Shown in pieces: positions 1 through 5,261 of a DNA stretch of 5,979 nucleotides. Origin of the DNA: Candidatus Iainarchaeum sp. Lineage in GTDB: Archaea > Iainarchaeota > Iainarchaeia > Iainarchaeales > JAFGBZ01. Position numbers and translations under genes: made by a program. The notes under the pieces are model-generated. The model was not told where the DNA came from. It worked only from the letters and a program-made list of their open reading frames with translations, and searched no databases. How positions within the stretch are numbered: position 1 is the stretch's first letter; each line of letters opens with the position of its first letter. The stretch lies in NCBI GenBank assembly GCA_016218635.1, contig JACRDJ010000057.1, positions 1 through 5,979 of the forward strand, given 5' to 3'.

Positions 1-744
1 CTCCCCCCAACGATCACACTTGAAGAACAGCTGCTGGAACATTTCTGGAACGCGCCCACGCAATCCGTTGAAGCCGCCCGCCGACAGTTCCCGGAAAGCA
101 CACTCGCCTCCATCCGCGGAATCCGAAACCTACTCATCCGGCAGGGACGCCTGCTTCCGGAAAAAGGAGAAACCGGAACGCCGGCGGAAACCGTCCGCCA
201 GAACGCACAAAAAGAACTGGCGGCCATCCGGAGAAAAAGAATCATCCTCCAAAAAATATTCGGCGAACGCGCCCAAGCCCGGCTTAAACAACTGGACACG
301 GAAATCGCTGAAACCGAAAACCCGTTTCAGAAAGCCCTGGAACCATTCGTCCGAAATGGAGAAACTATGCCGGACACCCCGCTTACGCTGCCGGAAATCA
401 TTGAAAAAATATTTTATAAGGGCCCGGCCGCACGAGTTTTCCCGAAAAGACCCATGGGTCCGAACGGCCAGAAAGAAAGAAACTGGGCCGCCAGAGTGGT
501 CCTCCGATGGACTCCGGCCTATGCGGAAACCGCCATGAACTGCTTTTCCAGAGAACCAGCCTGGAGAAATCCTCTCCGGCAGTTCTTCGCGCTGATCCGG
601 GAAAGAAACCCGCAGGCACTGCGCCTGGCAGCCTGCTATGAAGAGCACGAAAAACTCAGTGAGGTGCTTAACGGGCGAAGCCGCCTACAGGCCCCGCTGG
701 GATGGAGAGTCTCTGAAAAAAAAGAAAGGGTAGCAACGGAATAA
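1..744 (+). CDS. Helix-turn-helix plus shared C-terminal module protein (5' partial)
   Basis: The reading frame is open from base 1 to the TAA at 742-744 (247 residues), so the start lies outside the window. The ATG at 367 is internal, because convincing protein sequence continues upstream of it. Residues about 8-53 look like one winged-helix unit: a leading helix with 'EEQLLEHFW', a second helix with 'RQFPESTLASIRG', and a closing 'LLIRQGRLLP'. This resembles the last unit of the next gene ('LKNHLIRRGILP'). Residues about 68-118 are a charged helix ending 'ENPFQKALEPF'. After it come 'TLPEIIEKIF' (129-138), a variable Pro/Gly/Arg stretch, and 'AWRNPLRQFFALIRE' (187-201). The same order of elements occurs in the protein at 2800-4554, so this is a paralogous module. 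No catalytic motif, signal peptide or membrane segment is seen. A role in nucleic-acid binding is inferred from the HTH-like unit only. The next gene's putative promoter overlaps this stop codon. Confidence 0.85.
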   Translation, partial: LPPTITLEEQLLEHFWNAPTQSVEAARRQFPESTLASIRGIRNLLIRQGRLLPEKGETGTPAETVRQNAQKELAAIRRKRIILQKIFGERAQARLKQLDTEIAETENPFQKALEPFVRNGETMPDTPLTLPEIIEKIFYKGPAARVFPKRPMGPNGQKERNWAARVVLRWTPAYAETAMNCFSREPAWRNPLRQFFALIRERNPQALRLAACYEEHEKLSEVLNGRSRLQAPLGWRVSEKKERVATE

Positions 745-748
745 ATAA
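741..748 (+). promoter_or_regulatory. Probable TATA box for the 768 gene
   Basis: ATAAATAA lies with its centre about 24 bases before the ATG at 768 and overlaps the TAA of the upstream gene. No Shine-Dalgarno-like sequence is present between the box and the ATG. The arrangement fits an archaeal leaderless transcript starting at or next to the ATG. It is a short A/T motif, so the call rests on spacing and on the same layout at neighbouring genes. Confidence 0.45.
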
Positions 749-767
749 ACCGCCCGCCATTAAAACA

Positions 768-2197
768 ATGAAACCCATGCCCCCCAAACCCAAGAGACCC
801 GACCGGCACAGACCCCGCGTCACCAGCGTCCTTCAAACTGAATTATGGACGAAAAAGTTCAATCCCCATCCGGGAGACGCTTGGAAGAACACCGCGTTCC
901 ACGCATTCCGAGAACTTAAGCCCGTGCTTGCATTTGATGAGCACGGCCACCCCCTGCAATGGGAAGAAACCCTCAAAACAGCGGCCCAGGATCCGGCATT
1001 CATTCGCCGGATTTCCGAACAAACCGGAACTCCCGAATCCCAAGTGAAAAACAACCTCGGAAAAGAAATAATGCTAGAACACCTCCGCCTGCACGGAGAA
1101 ATTCCTTCAACCGCGGTCATCAGCAGACAACCCGGATCCGACCGCCACATCCTGAACCAGCACACGAAACAACTCCGAAAACACGGCCTGGCACTCCAAC
1201 GCATAACCCGCAGAATGGAACTGGAAGAACGCCTGCTGGCCGGACACCTACCCCCTACCCTGAAGACACTGGCACCCTTAATGGGAGTCGGGAAAAAATA
1301 CCTTTCCCGAATTCACGGGCGCCTGAAAAGAGAAGGACGCATTCCAACTCCAGCCATACACATTAAAGAAATACTGAATCATTTCCGGCAAAACCCGCTT
1401 CAGCTGCTGGAACTTCAATCCAACGAAACCCAGCTCAAAAAACGACTGGCCCATGAACTGGAAATTCCTCCTGAAACGCTGACTACCCAGATTTCCACTC
1501 TGCGCCGAAGGAAACTGCTTCCACCCGGCGTACCCCGGATTGATGAACTCCTGTTATTCCTGACATCCGACCGCACGGCCACCAACGCAGAACTATACCG
1601 GCAATTCCCACAGGACTCCACTCACGGAGTGCGCGGACTAAAAAACCACTTAATCCGGCGCGGCATCCTGCCGGCCGATTCCCGCCAGCCCCTTCCACTG
1701 GCCACCCAAAAAAGAATTCTCCGCATTAAAGCCAAGCAGCAAGCCAATCAACGCATGCTCCGCGAAACCATCCGCCAACGCATTCCCGAACTCCGAAAAG
1801 AAATCGAAGCCCCCCAGGAACCGTTATGGCAGGCATTCCGAAAAATTCCATACCCCCAAAAGAAATCCAAACCCATGCAGGAACCCTGGCCAACGAAACC
1901 GCTGGTTTTTTCTGCCAGGAAGCCACCCAAGCACTCTTCCGAAAACCCAACAAAGAACTTCCCCTGGAAGAAAGAAACCTGGAATTATTCCGTCAGCTTC
2001 TGTACATGGCCCCCGAACAGCAAACCCGACTGCTCTCCCGGTTCAGCAGAGACGCCCAGCCCGCAATCCGGGAATTCCTTTCCGCCGCCGGACAATTGGG
2101 CCCTAACCGGGAAAACCTGCTCCGGAAAATTTCACACCACAATGCATTGAACCAGTACGCAATCCGGGAATTCCGAATCAGGGAACTGCTGCAGTGA
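768..2197 (+). CDS. Tandem winged-helix repeat protein with shared C-terminal module, interrupted by a -1 frameshift
   Basis: From ATG 768 the frame is convincing to about residue 360 (base 1847). Continuing in the same frame to TAG/TAA-type termination at 2150 gives a Ser/Pro/Trp-rich tail unlike anything in the family. The -1 frame from about 1847 to TGA 2195-2197 gives good helical protein that aligns with the paralogue at 2800-4554 ('LLYMAPEQQTRLLSRF' against 'LGQMNEFQTSFLLRRL'). The joined product would be about 475 residues. Residues 1-18 are Pro/Lys/Arg-rich. An alternative ATG at 777 gives 'MPPKPKRP', like other N termini here. About four winged-helix-like units follow at roughly 101-143, 151-193, 199-253 and 257-302, each closing with a basic helix and a turn ('LRKHGL', 'LKREGRIP', 'LRRRKLLPP', 'LIRRGILP'). 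A less certain unit lies at about 76-100. Residues 310-360 are the charged helix ending 'EPLWQAFRKI'. DNA binding is inferred. Whether the break is real, a sequencing error or recoding is open. Confidence 0.72.
1841..1862 (+). other. Apparent -1 frameshift site in the 768-2197 gene
   Basis: Paralogue comparison places the change of frame between the codon ATT at 1845-1847 (Ile of 'QAFRKI') and about 1883, where the -1 frame reads 'TLANETAGFF', opposite the 'TLPELVRKIF' of the related protein. The interval contains a run of five A (1841-1845) and a run of five C (1853-1857). Loss of one base in either run would explain the shift. There is no canonical X-XXY-YYZ slippery heptamer in the zero frame. 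Confidence 0.65.
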
Positions 2198-2220
2198 TCA
2201 CCGAAATGGCTTAAATGCTG

Positions 2221-2282
2221 GCCGGCGGAAAATTTCCGGCTGGAACCCCGCCGGCGGATGCCGTTCTAAAGAGCAGGCATCC
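2221..2282 (+). other. Two abutting inverted repeats, possible structured RNA
   Basis: The 126-base gap between genes (2198-2323) contains a perfect 8-bp inverted repeat, GCCGGCGG at 2221-2228 with CCGCCGGC at 2248-2255. Inside its loop there is a further 4-bp stem, TTCC 2234-2237 with GGAA 2242-2245, closed by a GGCT tetraloop and separated from the outer stem by an A-rich asymmetric internal loop. Directly abutting at 2256 is a perfect 7-bp inverted repeat, GGATGCC 2256-2262 with GGCATCC 2276-2282, around a 13-base loop. The two would stack end to end. It could be a 3' UTR or termination structure of the upstream gene, a small RNA, or a remnant element. There is no T run after it. A competing pairing of 2221-2225 with 2236-2240 also exists. 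Confidence 0.45.
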
Positions 2283-2293
2283 ACGAAGGTTCA

Positions 2294-2301
2294 TTTAATA
2301 A
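2294..2301 (+). promoter_or_regulatory. Probable TATA box for the 2324 gene
   Basis: TTTAATAA is centred about 26-27 bases before the ATG at 2324, with a CGAAGG-containing stretch before it in the BRE position. No ribosome binding site lies between the box and the ATG. Both points fit a leaderless archaeal promoter. Confidence 0.55.
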
Positions 2302-2323
2302 AAGCACTCAACACCGCATACTT

Positions 2324-2755
2324 ATGCCCAAGCGACCAAGGCCCAAGCCCAATAAACCCCGACCGGCGGAACCAAAAAAACCGACCCTGCCGGACTTGTT
2401 CCATCGGTTCAAAAGCGAAACAGACCATGTGGAAAGGGAAAAAATCATTCAGAAAATAAGGGCAATGGACCGGGCACTGGGAAAAAAATCCGTGCTGGAG
2501 GAATTTGCCCAAATTGCAACCCAGCCCGCTGCCAAGAAAAAAATAGGTCCGTTTTATTTCAGTAACCTAAAACGCCTGATAAAAGAAGCGGGAATGCTGG
2601 AACAGCACCATGAAAGAATACGGGAAGCCCTTGCAGACCCGCAAACCAGCCAGCAAATCCTCGGTCTCCTTTACACCCGCTATCTCTTGGAGAATTACGA
2701 GAAACTCAAAGACCTCATTTTAAGCCGGGCCATGCCCGGAAGAGCGAAAGCCTAA
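2324..2755 (+). CDS. Small basic protein, possible stand-alone copy of the shared module
   Basis: This is a 143-residue protein of a family I do not recognise. Residues 1-20 are a Pro/Lys/Arg tail beginning 'MPKRPRPKP'. Residue 21 starts 'TLPDLFHRF', close to the 'TLPELVRKIF' motif of the large paralogues. It is followed after a short linker by 'IIQKIRAMDRAL' (41-52), similar to 'IIQKLGQMNEF' of the protein at 2800-4554. The remainder is predicted helical and rich in Lys/Glu, with 'LKRLIKEAGMLEQHHERI' in the middle and a Leu/Tyr-rich helix 'LLYTRYLLENYEKL' near the end. No WRNP motif, repeats, signal peptide, membrane segment or catalytic motif is seen. The start is chosen because the ATG has a TATA-like box about 27 bases upstream and because the N-terminal tail matches its neighbours. 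Kinship with the module is moderately likely. Function is unknown. Confidence 0.8.
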   Translation: MPKRPRPKPNKPRPAEPKKPTLPDLFHRFKSETDHVEREKIIQKIRAMDRALGKKSVLEEFAQIATQPAAKKKIGPFYFSNLKRLIKEAGMLEQHHERIREALADPQTSQQILGLLYTRYLLENYEKLKDLILSRAMPGRAKA

Positions 2756-2767
2756 CTGAAAACAAAC

Positions 2768-2775
2768 AAATTTAA
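2768..2775 (+). promoter_or_regulatory. Probable TATA box for the 2800 gene
   Basis: AAATTTAA is centred about 28 bases before the ATG at 2800, in a 44-base A-rich gap between genes. The only Shine-Dalgarno-like bases, AGGA at 2794-2797, are 2 bases from the ATG, too close to be used normally. A leaderless or near-leaderless start is more likely. Confidence 0.5.
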
Positions 2776-2799
2776 TGGACAAAAAACAATAGTAGGATT

Positions 2800-4554
2800 A
2801 TGGCAGTCCGCCGCCCCTACCCTCAAAACCGGGCACCCCGAAGAAGCCCGGAACAGATTAAGCACGGAATCCGTTCCGTCCTTCAGTTGGATGTTGACCC
2901 GCTTCCGGCCAATCACCACCCCCACCCGCAGCTGGCCAGCCTTTATGAAGCCGCCAAGGGAATGAAAAGGGAAGGAAAATCATTCATGGGACACGGAACC
3001 CTTGAAAGACTCCTGGAACATGAAATCGGGCTGGTTCCCATCAACGGAGACATTAAGTCCGCCGAACACGCCAAGAACCTCATCCGGCTGGCCATCCAAA
3101 AAGGAGTTCCCTTGCATGCAATTCACTGGCAGAAATCCAATCATCCGCTTCCCTGGCTTTCAACCGCCAAGGGACTGTATGCGTTGTATAATTACGCGCA
3201 CGACCACCGGTTCTTCGGTCACAAGGACTGGACAACGCTGCTTCACCAGGAATTCGGCGTTCCCTTTGAAGCCGTTCAGCGCACGCAGGCCCGGATAGCC
3301 AAACGGTACCCGGAGCAAATCAACCGGGAAGTCCAAGAACTCATTGAAAGCGGGGTTCCCCTGCACGCCGGGTACTGGTTCATCTCCAAACAGGCCAAGG
3401 AACCATCCCTGGACCCCATCACCCGCAAGCGCATGCAGCAACTTTTTGTAAGCCTTCAGGCGAGCAACTTTCTCGGGCATGGCAGCTGGTACGAGTACCT
3501 CCGCCGGGAACAGGGGCTCAACGCCCTCAACCCCGAAAACATGCCCTCCGAACGCCTGCAGGCCAACATCAATCTTGCCCTGCAGCGAATAATCGGATAT
3601 TCCAAAGCATCCTTGAGTGCCAATCAATGGAACCAGGGATTCCGGAAAAAAACCACGCGGTTTTCGCTGGCTTCAATCTACAAAATGGTCCGCAACCGAA
3701 AAATGAACGGAAAAATGTTCATGGGACACGGAACCTGGGCCCGCTGTCTTGAAAACGAGCCGGAACTCAAAAACAACAGTTACCGCATTCACCTCAAAAT
3801 ACGGGAAATGCTTGCGGCCAAAAAAATAAAGCCCGAAGAAGCGGAATGGACAAAAAACAAAACACCCGTCAACCCGTCCGGCACCGAAACACCCGCCGAC
3901 CTCGTCTTCCTGGCTCAAAGCAAAACCGTAGAAGGAGTCCCGTTCTTCGGGTACGGAAGCTTCCAGGAATACCTGAATGCATTCCATCAAAAAGAGCCCT
4001 CGAAGCAGGGAATCCTCGCACGGAGCATAGAGGAAGAACATCGAACCCCCCTTGAATACCTGGTGGACCGCTTTCAGACGGGAAACGCTGAAGAAAAAAA
4101 CAGGCTAAGAGGCCGCATCCTGCAAAGAAGCACGGCCGCCATTGCGTACCTGAACCAGAAAATCCAACAAAGAGAACAGCCCTTCCGGGAACCCCTTCAG
4201 CAGTTTGCCTCCATCGGGGACCCCCTTCCGCATCCCTACACCCTCCCGGAACTGGTCCGGAAAATATTTTCACCCCAACGCTTAGTGCTCACGGGCAGCG
4301 AACTCGAACGCATTAACGCAAACCCGCCCCAGGCCGCTTCATTCATCATTCAAAAACTGGGGCAAATGAATGAATTTCAGACCTCGTTTCTGCTCCGGAG
4401 ACTTCCCGCCAGCCAGGAATGGCGGAACCCCATCATCGCATTCATCCGCATGTGCCGGGAAGAAAAAGAAGAATTAGGGCACTTGATGCAGCTCTACGAA
4501 CAAAAAGCCCGGTACGGACACTATATTGAAACCGCACGCAAACCCGGGCAATAA
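2800..4554 (+). CDS. Five-repeat FGHGSW protein with shared C-terminal module
   Basis: This 584-residue protein is not recognised by name. Residues 1-18 are basic and Pro-rich. Residues about 19-398 form five tandem units with cores at 62-68, 138-144, 224-230, 307-313 and 382-388: 'FMGHGTL', 'FFGHKDW', 'FLGHGSW', 'FMGHGTW' and 'FFGYGSF'. Each core is followed by a short helix such as 'xxYLRRE'. About 24-34 residues before each core there is a helix-turn ending in an aromatic or His; the second and third units read 'GVPLHAIHW' (102-110) and 'GVPLHAGYW' (185-193). The core spacing is 75-86 residues. The layout recalls the homing-endonuclease-associated repeat and similar FGSW-type DNA-binding repeats, but I cannot show homology. 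Residues about 430-570 are the shared module: a charged helix, 'QPFREPLQQF' (460-469), 'TLPELVRKIF' (481-490), 'IIQKLGQM' (516-523) and 'EWRNPIIAFI' (540-549). There are no nuclease or ATPase motifs. The likely role, inferred, is nucleic-acid or surface recognition by the repeats with the C terminus as a common interaction domain. tRNA-Val follows 46 bases downstream. Confidence 0.88.
   Translation: MAVRRPYPQNRAPRRSPEQIKHGIRSVLQLDVDPLPANHHPHPQLASLYEAAKGMKREGKSFMGHGTLERLLEHEIGLVPINGDIKSAEHAKNLIRLAIQKGVPLHAIHWQKSNHPLPWLSTAKGLYALYNYAHDHRFFGHKDWTTLLHQEFGVPFEAVQRTQARIAKRYPEQINREVQELIESGVPLHAGYWFISKQAKEPSLDPITRKRMQQLFVSLQASNFLGHGSWYEYLRREQGLNALNPENMPSERLQANINLALQRIIGYSKASLSANQWNQGFRKKTTRFSLASIYKMVRNRKMNGKMFMGHGTWARCLENEPELKNNSYRIHLKIREMLAAKKIKPEEAEWTKNKTPVNPSGTETPADLVFLAQSKTVEGVPFFGYGSFQEYLNAFHQKEPSKQGILARSIEEEHRTPLEYLVDRFQTGNAEEKNRLRGRILQRSTAAIAYLNQKIQQREQPFREPLQQFASIGDPLPHPYTLPELVRKIFSPQRLVLTGSELERINANPPQAASFIIQKLGQMNEFQTSFLLRRLPASQEWRNPIIAFIRMCREEKEELGHLMQLYEQKARYGHYIETARKPGQ
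2854..3993 (+). repeat. Five tandem protein-level repeats (GVPLHAxxW ... FFGHGSW type)
   Basis: Within the 2800-4554 gene, the G of each GHG-type core is at residues 64, 140, 226, 309 and 384, so the period is 76, 86, 83 and 75 residues. The consensus, read by eye, is an initial helix, a G-V-P-L-H-A-x-x-W turn, a variable linker, a helix with 'LY', then F-[FLM]-G-H-G-[ST]-W-x-x-x-L-x-x-E. Units 2 and 3 share the 'GVPLHA' element exactly. Units 1 and 4 share the core almost exactly. The first and fifth units are the most diverged, with Leu or Phe in place of the Trp. Confidence 0.8.
2983..3735 (+). repeat. 18-base exact direct repeat at 2983-3000 and 3718-3735
   Basis: The 18 bases encoding the F-M-G-H-G-T cores of repeat units 1 and 4 are identical at 2983-3000 and 3718-3735, including third codon positions, and are preceded by similar GGAAAA-type sequence. 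This suggests a fairly recent duplication or gene conversion between these units. Confidence 0.8.
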
Positions 4555-4568
4555 ACCGCATAAAATTC

Positions 4569-4576
4569 TTTATTAA
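4569..4576 (+). promoter_or_regulatory. Probable TATA box for tRNA-Val
   Basis: TTTATTAA is centred about 28 bases upstream of the mature tRNA 5' end, in the short gap after the TAA of the upstream gene. Given normal archaeal spacing, transcription would start at about 4596-4601, leaving a leader of at most a few bases. The surrounding T-rich stretch (4566-4580) could also serve to end transcription of the upstream gene. Confidence 0.55.
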
Positions 4577-4600
4577 CCTTGCCCCGCAGGAATAGGGGTG

Positions 4601-4673
4601 GGGCCTGTAGTTTAGCGGCTATAACGCTGCCCTTACACGGCAGAGGTCGGCGGTTCGATCCCGCCCGGGCCCA
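4601..4673 (+). tRNA. tRNA-Val (anticodon UAC)
   Basis: A full cloverleaf can be drawn. The acceptor stem pairs GGGCCTG 4601-4607 with CGGGCCC 4666-4672, with one G-U pair. The D arm has a 3-bp stem (4610-4612 with 4623-4625). The anticodon stem pairs CTGCC 4627-4631 with GGCAG 4639-4643 around the loop CTTACAC, with anticodon TAC at 4634-4636. The variable loop is AGGTC. The T stem pairs GGCGG 4649-4653 with CCGCC 4661-4665 around TTCGATC. The discriminator is A4673, as expected for valine. CCA is not encoded (TCC follows). The anticodon region, variable loop and acceptor stem are of archaeal type. The molecule decodes GUA and, by wobble, other valine codons. No intron is present. Confidence 0.96.
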
Positions 4674-4683
4674 TCCGCAATCC

Positions 4684-4691
4684 TTAAGAAA
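4684..4691 (+). promoter_or_regulatory. Possible TATA box for the 4712 gene
   Basis: TTAAGAAA is centred about 24-25 bases before the GTG at 4712, just after the tRNA. It has a G inside the box and is weaker than the other candidates. Read-through from the tRNA promoter is an alternative. Confidence 0.3.
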
Positions 4692-4711
4692 AACAAGCCC
4701 CTAAGAGGAAT

Positions 4712-5161
4712 GTGCCTCCCAAACCACCGCATAAACCAGTCAGGGCAATTCCGCCCATTCCACCCGAAACCGCCAGGCTCCGCGAGGCCCTTACGGGCAC
4801 CAGCCTCCCCGAACACGGAAACCGGCTTCTTCCCTCCGAAAAACGGCTGATTACCAGAATGGAAGCCCATAACCACTTGTACTGCCAGGAAAAACTCCCG
4901 CTGCTAGAGGAACTCTCCCGGCTTGTTTACCAAGAAAGCCGGAAAACAGAGGAGGGCCACATTTTGCGAATCCGGGAATTCCTTAAAACAAATCAAGCAG
5001 CGCTTCAAACCGAACTGACCCACGCCAAACAGGTGCTTACCGACATCCGGAGCGAACTCAACCGTCCCCTGAAAGAAACCAACTGGCTGCTTAAAAACCT
5101 CCGGGTCGTTTCACTGCTTCAAATGGTGCGGGCACTGGGAGAAAAACCGCGCAGGAAATAA
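4712..5161 (+). CDS. Helical protein of unknown function with Pro/Lys-rich N terminus
   Basis: This is a 149-residue protein that I do not recognise. The start is taken as GTG 4712, because it gives 'MPPKPPHKP', which matches the N-terminal style of its neighbours ('MPPKPKRP', 'MPKRPRPKP'). GAGG at 4705-4708 lies only 3 bases before the GTG, which is close for a ribosome binding site. Residues 1-19 are Pro/basic-rich. Residues about 20-140 are predicted almost entirely helical and charged, with heptad-like Leu/Ile spacing in 'LPLLEELSRLVYQE' (62-75), 'ILRIREFLKTNQAAL' (84-98) and 'LLKNLRVVSLLQMVRAL' (126-142), ending in a basic 'KPRRK'. It has no repeats of the GHG type, and I do not see a clear TLPE or WRNP motif, so membership in the neighbouring family is suggested only by the N terminus and position. 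It lies 38 bases after tRNA-Val. Confidence 0.75.
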   Translation: MPPKPPHKPVRAIPPIPPETARLREALTGTSLPEHGNRLLPSEKRLITRMEAHNHLYCQEKLPLLEELSRLVYQESRKTEEGHILRIREFLKTNQAALQTELTHAKQVLTDIRSELNRPLKETNWLLKNLRVVSLLQMVRALGEKPRRK

Positions 5162-5210
5162 AAATTCACGCACGAAGAGGACCGGGACCGTTTCACCGGC
5201 AACCGAATCA

Positions 5211-5218
5211 TTTAAATA
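5211..5218 (+). promoter_or_regulatory. Probable TATA box for the lemA-htpX operon
   Basis: TTTAAATA is preceded by CCGAATCA in the BRE position. It is about 48 bases upstream of the lemA ATG, so the transcript would have a leader of roughly 20-25 bases, unlike the upstream genes. A second A/T stretch at 5219-5227 is an alternative box. The rest of the 100-base gap 5162-5261 shows nothing else distinct. Confidence 0.55.
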
Positions 5219-5250
5219 AATTTAAAACATAGACTGCCCATACTATTAAC

Positions 5251-5255
5251 GAGGT
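5251..5255 (+). promoter_or_regulatory. Shine-Dalgarno site of lemA
   Basis: GAGGT lies 6 bases before ATG 5262, complementary to the usual archaeal 16S 3' end. This is the clearest ribosome binding site in the window and fixes the lemA start. Confidence 0.75.
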
Positions 5256-5261
5256 AACAAC

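Noticed and set aside
130..648. Long open frame on the minus strand (172 codons) opposite the first gene
   Set aside because: It lies antiparallel to a frame with paralogues in the same window. Its protein is Phe/Ser/Gly-rich, with no recognisable motif and no promoter.
367..744. First gene starting at ATG 367
   Set aside because: The upstream codons from base 1 encode an HTH-like unit and a helix that align with the next gene's product, so this ATG is internal.
1841..1862. Classical programmed -1 frameshift signal
   Set aside because: No X-XXY-YYZ heptamer exists in the zero frame. Only the AAA codon preceded by A allows perfect re-pairing, which is not enough to claim recoding.
1826..2197. 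Separate 123-residue gene starting at ATG 1826
   Set aside because: There is no promoter or ribosome binding site before it. It overlaps the 768 gene and continues that gene's paralogue alignment, so it is better read as the frameshifted end of that gene.
2193..2210. C/D-box-like sequence (GTGATCA) at the end of the 768 gene
   Set aside because: It does not match the RUGAUGA C box, and no paired D box at suitable spacing was found. It also contains the stop codon.
3160..4273. Minus-strand open frames opposite the 2800-4554 gene
   Set aside because: They are mirror images of the repeat-coding frame. The repeat periodicity and motifs exist only in the plus-strand translation.
4581..4604. Pairing of GCCCC 4581-4585 with GGGGC 4600-4604 that would block the tRNA acceptor stem
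   Set aside because: With the TATA box at 4569-4576, transcription should begin at about 4596-4601, so the 4581-4585 arm would not be in the RNA.
4650..4673. tRNA-Val 3' half as an integration attachment site bounding the unknown genes
   Set aside because: I find no second copy of the tRNA 3' end in the window, and no integrase gene is present. A copy outside the window cannot be excluded.
4710..4847. ATG 4710 as the start of the gene after the tRNA
   Set aside because: That frame ends after about 45 codons and gives no plausible protein. The overlapping GTG at 4712 opens the 149-codon frame with the familiar N-terminal tail.
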